Positions 23,896 to 36,077 are shown, counted from the first letter of the stretch. The stretch: 64,000 nt of DNA from Haliotis asinina (GCF_037392515.1 NC_090291.1:27762001-27826000); one strand, 5' to 3'. The notes: generated from the letters alone by a model not told the origin. Made by a program: numbers and translations.

Positions 23896-25480
23896 AACAT
23901 ATGATAGTAGACTCCAATGGTAAATATAACATATAACTGTACACTCTAAACGTAAATGAAACACATTGCTGTAATCTCTAAAACAGTGACCGAAACAGTC
24001 AAAAAGGAAATGGTTTCCGTGTCTGGGGGAATAAGTTGACCATTTCAGATTAACGTATATTAACATATATCGCACATCTTCAACAGGGGATAGTAAGTCC
24101 TATGTAGGTGATAATAAGTCCTACGTAGGTGATAAGTCCTGTGTAGGAGATAATGAGACTAAAAACATTTTTCGAACGGGAACCACAAAGCACTGTTTGA
24201 AATGAAGAAATGTATGTTAACGCATTATGACGGTTTCATTAGTCTCCGAAAGAATTGCGATTAGCGCGCTGACAGGTTCCACCAATTCAACATGTTTTAG
24301 TGCCCGTCGTTTGTGTATAGATTGGCTTAAAAGGTGTGCATGCTATTAAAGGCATAGGTACAGTGATCGGCCTGAAACGAACTTCGTGTGCTGACCTCGT
24401 TACTTCACTGAGACCCCGTGTGTGACAGTACATACCTTGATAGCAGTTTTTAGCGATAAGAGCCCCTGCAGGTTCGATGTCCCACAGGAATACTATGTGC
24501 GGTACCCATTTCCGCCATTATCGGCCCCAGACAGGTATCAATTTAATGTATATAGTTATCTCCCTTTGATGCACCGTATTGTACATAGTTATCTCCCTTT
24601 GATGCACCAGAAACCGGTTCGTTTAGATTAAGTCTCAACGTTTGTTGTCCAGATCTAAAGCCTTTGTAACTTCGATCTTTCATGTAATAGTGCGATATGA
24701 ATGAAGTTCTGTGCAATCCGGCATTAAAACTTAACCCACTCACATTGAACAACATCTCTGAAGTCTTTTGTGTAGTTTTTCATCACTGCTATTACAAAAT
24801 AATATCTGACATTTGCCTGCGGCAATTTCATATGTAACATAATACTTCTCAAAGTGAGGAGGAAATATAGTTTCGCGAAATTGTAATATAATCTTCAATA
24901 TTAGACATATTGATCACTTTTCTCAGGTATGTGAAAGGACCGCTCGGAATCCTGGTTCAGCATTTAACTGTCTAAAATCGGATTCCGGGATAGTGATGTG
25001 TGTGCCACTAAAATGTGACAGTTTTGCTGGTGTCGCGTGACAACTTGCCATCCGTGTGGTATGTGCACGGACTGCACGTGCTAGTGGTGACAAACGAGGG
25101 GTTGTAAACTGACGTCTTGAGTCTTTGGAAGCAGGAGCAGCAGTAAAACCCCAAGCTAATGAAGATGAAATGGGCCTCATTGTGACAGATTGAGGCGAGT
25201 AATTCGAAACACCAAAATTTATTGCATTCAAATTGGTTTCCTAGAAATCAAATGATTATTTATATAGGCCATTACGAAAAACTGCTGAGTGCCCAGATTA
25301 ACATGAAAATGCGCATATTCCATCTCGGTGTAGTTCTCCGTTGGAGTCAGCAGTATTGCATGTCCTGCAAATTGGAAAGGTCGGTATGTATACAGCTGTA
25401 CATGTTGGATTGAAAGGTCCGTAAAAGGGCTATCGCTGTGGTGAACCGTAAGAGGTAACACTGCAAAGACGTAAGAATAA
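23896..25480. other. No gene called; two small tandem repeats
   Basis: A roughly 20-bp unit (AAGTCCTACGTAGGTGATAA) occurs about three times at 24091-24152. A 36-bp unit containing AGTTATCTCCCTTTGATGCA occurs twice at 24553-24609. A 102-codon minus-strand frame (24923-25231) is Ser/Thr/Arg-rich and unrecognised. It may be an exon but has no support. Confidence 0.5.
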
Positions 25481-25700
25481 CTGAGTTTAGTTTTATGCCG
25501 TAGAAATATTCCAGCTGTATGGTGGCTGTCTGTAAATAATCTGTATCTGGACCAGACAATCAATGATCAACAGCATGAGCACCGAACTACGCAGTTGAGA
25601 TAACATGACATGTGTCTACCAAGTCAGAGAGTCTGGCAAACTCGTTTGTTGTCTCTTACGACAAGCGTGGGTTATTGAAGATCAACTCTACCCCGAATAT
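25481..25700 (-). mobile_element. SINE family B copy (reversed)
   Basis: Plus-strand reading: GAGTTTAGTTTTATGCCGTA, ATATTCCAGC, TGTAAATAATCTG, CCAGACAATC, CAACAGCATGAGCACC, TGTGTCTACCAAGTCAG and TTATTGAAGATCAACTCTAC. Confidence 0.8.
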
Positions 25701-25704
25701 TTCT

Positions 25705-26199
25705 GTATATATCGGTACATCTTGACATAACGTTACGCAAACATATAGTTATTATTTTCTTCTGTTTTGCAGATCAAATGACAACGAGAAGCAATAGCCG
25801 TGCAACAGAAAGTCTTCAGTCTTCAGGAAACACCACGCAGTAATAATTTAACGGTATGGCGAGAATTTCTAACGGCCTACACACTTCTATAAATTAACAA
25901 ATAAATAGTCGACAATGGGAGGTAAAATATCTATAGAGGATGAGGAGAAGCATGAGGACCCGATTGTCTGTCGCGTTAACATTTAGTTTGCAGAATTACA
26001 CCCCTTACCAGCACCAGGATCTGCAGATATGTGCGCAGTAATCTCACACTTAGTGGTTAGTGGTTAAACTGTCACTATATGGTTACACTATACTTCACAG
26101 CTCGACCCAGAATGGCAGGATTGATAGCTATCTTGAAGGGAAACTCTCTAAGTGCTGTTAGATATCTTACCAAAGGTTACTTCACACTGTGTGGGTATA
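25705..26199. repeat. Dispersed repeat pair 1, left copy
   Basis: Matches 31297-31766 through TACATCTTGACATAACGTTA, CGGCCTACACACTTCTATAA, CCCTTACCAGCACCAGGATC and TTACTTCACACTGTGTGGGT, with indels. Both copies run directly into SINE family B sequence. No coding potential is seen. Confidence 0.85.
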
Positions 26200-26360
26200 G
26201 GTTTACGCAGCACTCAGCAATAGTCCAGCTATTAAGGCGGCGCCCTACAAATAATCGAGTCTAGAGTAGAAGACAATCCTGTGATCACACATGAATCTTC
26301 GCACTTGGGACCCCTGTCAACCGAATCAGCACGTCTGACCATCCCGTTAATCCTGTCTTA
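26200..26360 (-). mobile_element. SINE family B copy (reversed), truncated
   Basis: GTTTACGCAGCACTCAGCAA, AGTCCAGCTATTAAGGCGGC, AATAATCGAGTC, then a shortened CTTCGCACTTGGGA and CCATCCCGTTAATCC. It directly abuts a second copy. Confidence 0.75.
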
Positions 26361-26685
26361 AGTGAGTAAGTGAGTGAGTTTAGTTTTACGCCGCACTCAG
26401 CAATATTCCAGCTATATGGCGGCGGTCTGTAAATAATCGAGTCTAGACCAGACAAGCCAGTGACCAACAGCATGAGCATCGATCTTCGCAACTGGGAACC
26501 GATGACAGGTGTCAACCAAGTCAGCGAGCCTGACCATCCGATCCCGTTAGTCGCCTCTTACGACAAACATAGTCGCCTTTTATGGCAAGCACGGGTTGCT
26601 GAAGGCCTATTCTACTCCGGGACTTTCACGGGTCTCATGTCTTAAGACAAGCATAGGTTACTGAAGATCAATTCTAACCTTGAGC
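26361..26685 (-). mobile_element. SINE family B copy (reversed), near full length
   Basis: The best-preserved copy in the window. It has the GTGAGTGAG head, GTTTTACGCCGCACTCAGCA, CAATATTCCAGC, AATAATCGAGTC, ACAGCATGAGCATCGATC, CCGATCCCGTTAGTCGCCTC, a GGCAAGCACGGGTTGCTGAA segment and TTTCACGGGTC. Sequence after 26640 repeats the ACAAGCATAGGTTACTGAAG segment, suggesting a partial second unit. Confidence 0.85.
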
Positions 26686-27654
26686 ATGTTCTAGTTGCGT
26701 GGATGTGAGCATTATATAATATCATCATCTTAACATGTTCAACGACGTATGACTGTCGGTCTTATCGCGGTTCTCCCTGGGTAGGTTTTTATCACTCCAT
26801 GCTCGAGGATTTGTCCAGAGTGAGTGAGTATGATTTACACAAGAAATAGGCTTCCCGTGTTGTTGTGAATCGATCCTTGGTTTTTCGGCTTGACGTCAAA
26901 AAGCCTACACAGTCTGAACATGATACAGCGTTACTCACGGAGCACCAAAGCCTAAACTGAGATACACCTTAAGTTTGTTTTCTGTTGCATGTTAGCAATC
27001 TCAGGCTGCATTAACGTCAAATCAGGTGTGTCCAAACCAGACATGGCAGACTTTTTTTTCTTCTAAACCCCTGTTGATGAGGAACAATAAAAATATCACA
27101 CTCAGATATCCATTTAAAACTCTAAAACAGTTTACCTATAGAGGACAATACAATATAAAAACTGGCTACAGATTGCCAACAACTGACGGTAGATCACCAT
27201 ACTAGGGGCCATGAGGATAATAGGGCTTAAACCTCCCCACCATCTGAAGGTCATACAATTCATTCCAGCTCTTAGAAAAAACACAAGCACTGCTGACACA
27301 ACAATGCGGACGTTTGTACAGTAGACAATTCTAATCAATTTCTTTTATGCAGCATTAAATCAAAGCATATATTTCAAAAAGGGCACCAAAAAGGCAAAGC
27401 TGATTTTGATCCGATCAAATAACGATGTCAGAAAAGTCGTATTTACAAGTCAATATGTCATGTGCTCAAATAACTGAGTGGGTGAGTTAAAAATGAACGT
27501 CGCTTTGGCGTTATTTCAGCTATATAAGGACGTGCTCGAGAAAACGCCAGTCCAATTCCATCAATTCCATGCACATTAATTTTATATGCAGTGGTGTAAA
27601 TATAGCCTTCATTATGTTATCGAATGATCGCGCCATCAACATCATAGATGAATA
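26686..27654. other. No gene seen
   Basis: AT-rich. A faint SINE-tail relic lies at 27476-27530 (GGGTGAGTTAAAAATGAACG, GCGTTATTTCAGCTATATA). Frames at 27132-27338 and 27569-27853 are unrecognised. Confidence 0.45.
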
Positions 27655-27720
27655 TTTGTTTGTACTCCGCTATATAGCGGCGGTTGGATCTGGACCAGAA
27701 AATCCACAGATCATCCGCCT
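27655..27720 (-). mobile_element. SINE family B fragment
   Basis: GCTATATAGCGGCGG, GGATCTGGACCAGAAAATCC and ACAGATCATCCGC correspond to the middle of family B read on the opposite strand. Confidence 0.4.
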
Positions 27721-27920
27721 GAAAATTCTAACCCAAATTTTCACAGTTACAGATCGGGTACAGAGTCTGTTATCTGGAATCTCCCATCTCAATCGCACCC
27801 CTTTCCAATTTAAAACATATACGATTTGTTTCCATCAAAATCAACTCCTGTGAGTGAGACGAGTGGTAATTACCAGAAAATGTGGTTATTGCTGCACGTT
27901 TGGACATTAGTTTATGTACC

Positions 27921-28270
27921 CAGAGCCAGAGGGGACTAGTGAACAACGTGCTTATCTTACCGAACACCTGAGTGTTCATTTTGAACTGTTTCAAGTATTT
28001 GTATCGTACACTACACCAAACCTGTGCAACTGAAACGATTCGAATCTTGCATCTTGCTGTTTTTCCCGTATTTATTGGTGTAATCGCCCTTCTTAATATT
28101 CACAGGAACTATATTTGAACATTTGTCAAAATGTATTTCTTGCAATGCGAGGCAAAATCTCTTTGTAGCCATCGCTAGATTTTGTAGACGACACAAGAAA
28201 ACCACATTTAGAGTTATCTTAATTCGAGATAGAGAAATACTACCTCGAATTACCAAATGAGTCGCCATTG
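27921..28270. repeat. Dispersed repeat pair 2, left copy
   Basis: Shares AGTGAACAACG, TTATCTTACCG, ACACCTGA, TTTTGAACTGTTTCAAG, GACGACACAAG and ATTTAGAGTTATCT with 33626-33840. The right copy lacks about 150 bp of internal sequence. Confidence 0.6.
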
Positions 28271-29193
28271 GCAGCAGGGTACATTACAATCTTCCTCGAT
28301 ACATTGAAAATAATAGCCAATAAGAAAACATTTATGAGCGATGTAAGATGATTTTGCATGCATACCACCCACGGCCGTGTGCTCTTTTACTCTATATCAG
28401 TAATATATTGAAGAGATGTGATGGGTAGAAGGCCAGACTTCGATTCCTTCATCGATTCTTGGAGTTGATAACGACTTGACGACTAAGAGCTGGGCTACCT
28501 ATTTAACAAGGAAGCTGAGCAACTCACAGCCTGACAAAAGAAACAAGGTTATCCCTCAGCCTGTGATACTCAAGTAATACTGAGATTTTCATCAAGATGC
28601 TCTTTCTTTAAAGGCTTAATATCGAAGCGACATTAGATGAGGCCACAAAATGTTTTGTCAAAGCTTTCCAGCCCCCCTTGTGTATTTTGGGCTTATGATA
28701 ACTATTACACAAACATCGTTCTTTATACAGTGTTAAACACATGGCTTCTCTGTTGTTCGAATTAACACCACAATACTGAAAAGGTCACGCACAACACTCA
28801 GTTCAACAAAACACAGTTGATCTCTGTTCCATCACAGGGCTGACCATATCTCACTTTCCTGTTAAAGACAGTCCTACCCTGTGGCAAATGTCAGCTGAGT
28901 GTCAAGCACTCGGTATATAAATTGAATTATTTCCTTTTAGCATATTTTCCGACGGGCTTCGGAGACACTTGAGTCCCAGTTAGCTCTCTGAGGTACTATG
29001 CAATAAGAAACACACCAACATCCTGCATTTGATTCACTGGCCCATCTGTAATCGCACAAATTGAGTTTCGGGACCCTAAGAAAAGCATGAATCATGCCTC
29101 AGTAACAGATCGGTATTGATGACAATATCTAACGTGAAACAGCTGGGCAATTTTCCCTTCGTTCTTTGTCTGGCCATTAAGGAACTGGCCCTT
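28271..29193. other. No gene seen
   Basis: AT-rich sequence without open frames of note, repeats or recognisable motifs. Confidence 0.5.
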
Positions 29194-29344
29194 GTGAAAC
29201 CGCTAGTGGTTAAAGCGTTAGCTTGTCATGCCGAAGACCCGAGTTCGATTCCCCAATGGGTGTGAAGCCCATTTTTGGTATCCCCCGTCTTGATGTTGCT
29301 GGAATATTGCTAGAAGCGGCGTTAAACCATTCTCATTCACTCAC
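29194..29344 (+). mobile_element. SINE family A copy, well preserved
   Basis: Box A region CTAGTGGTTAAAGCGTTAGC, GCCGAAGACC, box B GAGTTCGATTCCCCA, GAAGCCCATTTTTGG, TTGCTGGAATATTGCTAGAA, GCGGCGTTAAACCA and TCATTCACTCAC. This copy shows the tRNA-like head and the shared tail most clearly. Confidence 0.8.
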
Positions 29345-30621
29345 ATACAGCAGCAGTTGGTACCTGTGTAGGAGAAAAGAGATATCGTAAAAGCATTCGA
29401 ATACAATATTAAGTTAATATAAAGAGTAAAACAGTGGAGCGGATTGTTTTAGATTCACACTTTAATTACAAATCTCGCTTACCCTTTCCAAAAACTGATA
29501 TTCTGGCTCTCAGAACAGTCATTTCTTAAATATTTAACGAGCATCTTTTCCGACCGAGTTCAATTTTGCAACCCAAATATAACACACAATAACGTAAGCA
29601 ATATTGTCTAACTTTTAGCAGTGTCAAAGTCTCAGCCTCTCTCGTAAACAGCAACACCTCAGAATTCAAGAGCCAAATTGTGTAGATGGAGTGGACAGGG
29701 TCAGCGATGTTGTGGGGGGGGGGGGGGGGGGGAGGGGAGAGGGGGGCTTACCATGTCATCCGGATGACGTGGATCGTCGCCCATGATGTCGTCTAGATTT
29801 TTTTTTAAATTCTGTTTTATTTTTAGCAATGTGGCGATGTGTTCAATTGCTGTAACTTGTGACGACAACACATACTGACAGTGTTACAGGGTGTATTTCA
29901 TGGAACATTACACCCTCCTAACGTTTCTTTGGAATGTCAGCCTGATAGCCATAACCGTAACATGTGTTCAGAGTGGATCATGTGTTGATAGCTTCCTGAT
30001 TAAATGTAGCATCCTTCCGAGGGCATTGTCATCACATTTTTAAATGTCAACATTGTTAAAGCTTAAGTTGACTTTAGGAATCGATATCTTACTCTAGCGA
30101 GAGTCAGCAATAAATCCAGAACGTTTTTCTTCAGGCAGGTGAATGACGTACAATACCGCTTGGTCAGGTAGCGACCACAAAAAGCTGACGAAAGATAATC
30201 GAAGATTTCTTCCAGCTGGGCTTGGCCTTGACCTTCACTCTCAAAGGGAATTAACGACAGATCTGGATATGCTCTTCGTCAATTGTTCTCTTTCACAATT
30301 TGCAACCCATAACTTGTATTCTACCAAACTGCCCATAACCTTCCCGTCGCAAATTCAGTGTTCATGTTAATTTCCATTGGGATTTCTCCATGGCTGACAT
30401 AAATTTAGTCGGTCGTACCATGTTGTCTCTGGTCGCACATACTGGTGGAACTTTGGGTCATGGAGTAATTAACAAACTTCTTTAGCAGTCAGTTCTAATT
30501 TTTTGAAGCTGTACATGAACAGAACACATGTACATATGCTGTCTTGGGTCCCCCAGACAATCCAGTGCATTCCAGCAGCCCGATTCCTATCGTCTAAATG
30601 CATGCATCTTCATTTCAGAAA
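29345..30621. other. No gene seen; long G tract
   Basis: A run of 19 G at 29714-29732 is followed by AGGGGAGAGGGGGG, a strong G-quadruplex candidate. Frame 30143-30370 is unrecognised. Otherwise featureless. Confidence 0.5.
29714..29746 (+). repeat. Poly-G / G-rich microsatellite
   Basis: Nineteen consecutive G, one A, then GGGG-A-G-A-GGGGGG. The exact length should be distrusted, because homopolymers of this kind are error-prone in assemblies. Confidence 0.8.
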
Positions 30622-30742
30622 AGGGAGTGGTGAAGTTTAGTGGTTGAAGCGTTCGCTCGTCACGCCGAAGACTCAGGTTCGATTCCCCACTTGGGCACAA
30701 TGTGTGAAGTCATTTCTGATATTCCCCCTCACTCATTTCCGA
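30622..30742 (+). mobile_element. SINE family A copy, 3' truncated
   Basis: TAGTGGTTGAAGCGTTCGCT, CACGCCGAAGACTC, GGTTCGATTCCCCACTTGGG, TGTGAAGTCATTTCTGATAT, then CCCCCTCACTCA. The GCTGGAATATTGC part is missing. Confidence 0.75.
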
Positions 30743-31296
30743 AAACAATATGATATTCTCGTTCAAGATAGCTTAATGGTTAATATGCTGTATATACACA
30801 CACAGATTGTGATTGTGCCATTATTGATTATAGGTTTTCAGCACGGATATAACACTTGTCGTGGTCACTGACTCATAAAAAACGACCAAATGATTGGAAT
30901 CTATTGCTCAGTTTAGAAACACACTGACTTTCATACAAAACTAAAAACTGTGCAAGCATGGCCCTGGAATGTTTACTGGTGAATTTCTTGATGAATGTGA
31001 ACATTCAGAATGTCTTTTTGCGTGTCTTACACGATTCAAGGTCAATACCGAGTGTAACCTACACGTAGCTGTATGAGCCAACACTCTCCTCCTCATAACC
31101 CATGTGAGCCTTCTGATCCTCTGAAAGGACAGTGTACACCATTCATCGTGTAAAACAGCTTCCAATTGGGGGAGGTTCTGTACTGGGGGGCCCTCTGTTG
31201 CACACGACGATCAATCATGTCCCAGATGTGGCCAAAAGGGTTAAAATCGGGGCTGATTTAATCTTCAGATATGTCAGTGGGTGCTTAACTAAGTTC
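30743..31296. other. No gene seen
   Basis: Short frames at 30941-31165 (minus) and 31132-31467 (plus) are unrecognised. The second runs into a dispersed repeat. Confidence 0.45.
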
Positions 31297-31766
31297 TTTG
31301 TGTATATATTGCTACATCTTGACATAACGTTACGCAAAAATATTATATGTCTTCTGTTTTGCGAATCAAATGTGACGACGAGAGGCAATAGCCATGCAAT
31401 ATACCACGCAGAAAGTATTTATCGGTATGGCGAAATTTTTAACGGCCTACACACTTCTATAAATTAACAAATATATAGTCCACAAGGAAAGAACAGTATG
31501 TACGGAGGAAGGGGGCAAGCATGAGGACCCAGTTTTCTGTCGCGTTAACATTTAGTTTGAAGAATTACACCCCTTACCAGCACCAGGATCTGCAGATATG
31601 TGCCCAGTTGTCTCACACTTAGTGAAGCAACTGTTGTTCAAAGCATGGTTAAACTGTCACTAATGGTTACACTGTACTTCACAGCTAGACCCAGAATGGC
31701 AGAATTGATAGATTTAAGTGCAGTTAAATGTCTCACGAACAGTTACTTCACACTGTGTGGGTATAG
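31297..31766. repeat. Dispersed repeat pair 1, right copy
   Basis: Mate of 25705-26199; see that entry for shared blocks. The copy starts 5592 bp downstream of its mate and also ends in SINE family B. Confidence 0.85.
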
Positions 31767-31965
31767 TTGTACGCCGCACTCAGCAATAGTCCAGCTATTA
31801 TGGCGGCGTTCAGTAAATAATCGAGTCTAGGCCAGATAATCCAGTTATCACCAGCATTTGCATAGATTTATTCAACTGGGATCCGATGATATGTGTCAAC
31901 CAAGCCAGCAATCCTGACCACCCCATCCCGGTACAACAAGTGTTACTGAAGATCAATTCTTGCAG
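31767..31965 (-). mobile_element. SINE family B copy (reversed)
   Basis: TACGCCGCACTCAGCAATAG, CCAGCTATTATGGCGGCG, AATAATCGAGTCTAGGCCAG, CAACTGGGATCCGATGATAT, TGTGTCAACCAAGCCAGC, and a shortened 3' part GTTACTGAAGATCAATTCT. Confidence 0.8.
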
Positions 31966-33237
31966 CAGCAGTAAATATACTTCCCAGCAGAATTCTCATT
32001 TTGTAGGGCGATTGCTTCTCTAAACAAATCCCGCCTGTAAGTGATATTATGTCTCAAATTCTTAAGATATGCTATCCCAATAGTCTGCAGTCCTGTCAAA
32101 ATAGAAGCGTCTGAATCACGGATGATTCAGCTTCGATACAATTATGATTCAGTCGGTCGTAATGACAGTGCCAGCAAACCAAGCCTTAGGAGCGGAATGT
32201 GTACGCTCTGACCCGTATCATAACCCAGTATAACCTGGCTTAAGTCGGTAAAAAAGAATTAGTTGTAGGAGGAATCGATCTCTGATCGAGCCGACTGGCA
32301 AAATCAATGAACACTTCAGTTCCGGTTAGGAGCTACGGGAGACGCATGTTACTCTGTAAAGAATGGCATTTCCTTTCTTTGTTTGTTTTCAGTTGTGGCA
32401 AGATAATTAAAACCTTCGACCAGACCCTAAATATAGATTTGTTTCAATATTCTGCATTAGAATGCAGCCTTTGACGTTGGCGGGGAGTTTGGGATCGAAC
32501 AGTTGCAAGGTTTGGCTGAAAGGCGAACGCTTTTGTAGTAGCTTGGCGCCCAAAATAGAATATGGTGTCCCGTTTCTGCGGTGTTTGGACGTTCAAAACT
32601 TCGACAGTTCCATGTTGTTAGTGAAGGATGAGTGTTTTAAGCCTTTCTAATTGGAGTTTCAAAGCACACTGAGGGAACAAGAAGATCTTAGGTTTTTAAT
32701 AGCCTTCCAGTGGACGAAGGCGTTGGCTGCGATACGTTGTTTACGGAAGTCCATGAGACTTGCGTCCCACGCGCTCGACCAAAAGAGGTGGTAACTTTTT
32801 GTATCTGACCTCCTGGAACTGATTATAGCCATTGTGTCATTGTGACAGTTGATTGCCTGGTGGGAGTAATACTCTATGGAAACTGACCTGAGTAAAAGCG
32901 CGATTAATGGGGCACTGATGTCCAACAGAGAATGTCACATTACAATGTAACTCTCTCTGCACCATCTGATACAAGAGAAATAATGTTCAAAGCTGCCTAA
33001 GCTAAACTTCAAACCCACTCATTCATTTCTTTTTGAACCAGATATTGCTAGTAGACCACTGAACACTCTCATTGTCTGAACCGATAGCAGAGTGTTACTT
33101 CATAACTAGCAACACATTTGTCAAATGCCTTGATTATATATATTAACTAATGTATTTGTAACTGACATATATTTATGGTACATAATTACAATCTTTTCAA
33201 TGGAAACTGAACACCTATCCCCATAAAATAGTACAAG
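31966..33237. other. No gene called
   Basis: Contains unrecognised frames 32462-32650 (plus) and 32659-32925 (minus). Neither has splice support or a known family. GC content is slightly higher around 32450-32830 than in neighbouring DNA. Confidence 0.45.
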
Positions 33238-33420
33238 TGAAGATCCGGTTAAAATTGATCTTCAGTAACCCAAGATGACTCGCTGAGTTGGTTGGCTGCC
33301 ACATGTTATTGTATCCCAGTTGCGAGTAGACAGCTGCTTGCTGTTCACTGGATTGTCTGGTCCAGACTCGCTTGTTTATTGGAATATTGCCGAGTGCGTC
33401 GTCAGATTAAACTCACCCAC
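33238..33420 (+). mobile_element. SINE family B copy
   Basis: GAAGATCCGGTTAAAATTGA, TCTTCAGTAACCCA, GACTCGCTGAGTTGG, CACTGGATTGTCTGGTCCAG, ACTCG and GGAATATTGCCGAGTGCGTC, then AAACTCACCCAC. Confidence 0.8.
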
Positions 33421-33520
33421 GCCCATAAATAGAAGATTTAATCCATTATTAGTATCTCATTCATCATTTGACTATCGTTAACGCCATGGTACATTATAAG
33501 TTGTTCACTTGTCCCTCAGG

Positions 33521-33638
33521 GGCCATTGGCTCATGAACCCTCGAGGTTTGTATATGTTCCCCTCGCCCTGCGAGCTCGTGGACCATCAGCGGGCTCGTGG
33601 AACATAAACAGACCTCGAGGTTACATGAGCCCATGGCG
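33521..33638. repeat. Inverted repeat, 40-bp arms with 38-bp loop
   Basis: Arms 33521-33560 and 33599-33638 pair at about 34 of 40 positions around a shared CCTCGAGG-type core (TCGAGGTTTGTATATGTTCC against GGAACATAAACAGACCTCGA). The loop repeats GAGCTCGTGGAC / GGGCTCGTGG. It abuts dispersed repeat pair 2 and may be one end of that element. Confidence 0.65.
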
Positions 33639-33840
33639 ACCGAGAGACCAGTGAACAACGTATTTATCTTACCGTACACCTGAATTTTAATTTTGAACTG
33701 TTTCAAGCGAGGTGAATCGCCATTTTGCAGACGACACAAGGTAAACAGATTTAGAGTTATCTCCCTTCCATCGATTTTCAATCGCAAAACATCAGTAATT
33801 TCCGTGCTTGATGCGTGATTCAATGTTATTCGAGGTAAAA
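33626..33840. repeat. Dispersed repeat pair 2, right copy
   Basis: Mate of 27921-28270; the shared blocks are listed there. Confidence 0.6.
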
Positions 33841-34740
33841 AGTACTACCATGAAGCACCAGAAGAGTTCGGAATTCCCATCGGTGTACACTGAAAAAATA
33901 CATCGCCTGTAAGCGGGGTTCACTGAAAAAAATAGAATAGCGCTTAGCCAATCGGAAAGCGACATTCATGTGTGAGGTAAGATAAATGTTTATATATGTA
34001 GGGTGTTTCTTACAAGCACAGCTCCAAGTAATTTCTGTAAAAGACGGCATTCGCGATTTTTTTCAGTATCCCACTTCTCATTCATCTCAGCGGATTTTGA
34101 ATCAATCTCAATCGCCAAGTCGACATAACATTGGCTAAATGGTCGTATTAATCAGAGGGTTACATTTCAAGCTAACAGAAAACGTATGTTTTTGTTAAAG
34201 CATGTGATACATTCCGTTATTGACATTGAAGCCCAAAAGGTGTACAGCTGATACAGTTGATCATTGCAGAGATATGGTGTCGGGTCTACAGCAGATCAAG
34301 TAATATTTCAATTCAAATGTTTTGTTCAGGAAAAGATTCGAGTTCAGTCCAATTTTACCTTATACGAGCAGTTAATCACATGTCTCTTTTCCATAATAAT
34401 CATATTAATAATACCACATCTACAAGGCAGAATTTCCAAGTAGTGAAACTGCGCTCGTGGGTTCTTGGTTAGTTTAGTAAGTACGGGAGAAATATTTCTA
34501 TGGAGTCTGGCATCGAATTTTTTCACAAGAAACGCTACACGAGACGTCCCTTACTGTTTTCCCGATCGGCATGATAATAAGTAACCCATCGTTACTGAAA
34601 TCTAACTTGGAGATGAGAAAGTGGCAGTGCTCTCTGCTTATCTAAATATCCCCTTACAGAAATGTTGAAATTTTAGGCGGATACTTCCAGAAAAAATTAA
34701 ATCGCATTGTTTGTTGTTTGTCCCACCCCTCCAGAATTGG
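33841..34740. other. No gene seen
   Basis: AT-rich. Two segments (CACTGAAAAAAATA and relatives) recur at 33888 and 33930. Nothing coding is recognised. Confidence 0.45.
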
Positions 34741-34838
34741 CTATTCGACGGCGCTCGACAAACAATCGAATCTTAAACACATAATTCAATCAATCTACGC
34801 AACTGAGATATGACAGGTATAAACCAGGTCAGCGAGGG
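34741..34838 (-). mobile_element. SINE family B fragment (reversed)
   Basis: CAAACAATCGAATCTT, CAATCTACGCAACTGAGATA, TGACAGGTATAAACCAGGTC and AGCGAGG follow the middle of family B; both ends are missing. Confidence 0.6.
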
Positions 34839-36077
34839 CTTAAAATCCTTACGAAAATTGGTAGATACCACACATCGTGTTATATTTACAGCTAATATAT
34901 GTACAGATACGTGAACATTCAAATCGATAATGATATCGAACACTCCTTAATGACATTAGTCACAACAGCACAACCAACAACACTCCACCTGGGTGTAAAT
35001 TTAGACAATTTCATAGTACTTCGTACGCAGTTTCTCAAAAACATCCTTGAGCTTTTTATCTTCCTGAATATGTCTATATCGGTCAGTAGCTTCTATAATG
35101 TCGTTTACCTACTTCATTTTTAAGTTGCGCGTGATGTGGAAACGGTTTATCGTTTTCCCTTTGCTAACACAAACACTCGTCACCTCAGTCAAGACATTGA
35201 TCTCATAGATGTATACAGTTTTACGTGTGAAGTTATTGGCCTTGCAGTATCTTGTGGTGGGTCGAAGATGTTATTGCTTATAATGTTTGTGTTTGACATT
35301 GATAATATCTCGGTGATCCACACCTGAACTTATATCCTCGGAAATAACAGTGAAATTATGAAGGAAATCAATCATGATGCCTTCCACTGTCCTGTGTGAA
35401 GCATCTAGAAAACATAGATGTGGGAAGAAATGAATCGAGTTACAGAAAAATCGTAATCAAGGATGTTTTCGTCAATCACTTATGGTGCATAAGAACCAGG
35501 TAAACACTCTCGAGAGGTCTCTTCCTTTATTTTGCAAACTGCCATTTTCCTTCTTTTCACTTCTTGAACGTTGGCTAGTTCAAGTACTTATCGAAAGAAC
35601 CGTTGGAAGTCCAAATGTGTCCTGTGTCAGAAAGCTGTTTAGAGTTATGTACCTTGGCTGGCAATCTGGATTCTCTCTCTCCTTGGAGGCTTTAAGCAAT
35701 TATACGTCCAACAAAATACACGTGACGTTATTTAATACGTATTTATGTTTTTAGAGGTACAGTTATAGTCACATAACACAGGTCAGACATAAAATGTTAG
35801 CAAAAATATGTATTGCGATCAAGAAAACAGCTACCGACGAACCAAGGTCCAAAACTACAGAGAATCTGAGGTTCGAACCAGTGATCCGCGGATGGAAGGG
35901 ACGCAACACAGTGGCGTAAACCTAAACTACTGGAAAATGAAATGATCTTGAAATTTGAAAGAAGAGGTTACTTGTAATGATATCACGGTTAATATTCGCA
36001 GAGGTTAAGAGAGGGTGGCACATGCAAGAACTTGGATCCTTTAAAGCCAATTCTTTCAAGGAAATGTAACGCCCAAG
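34839..36077. other. No gene called
   Basis: Frames 34899-35123, 35136-35327 and 35482-35754 are unrecognised. The last (90 codons) is hydrophobic and Ser-rich. I see no exon boundaries that would link them. Confidence 0.45.
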
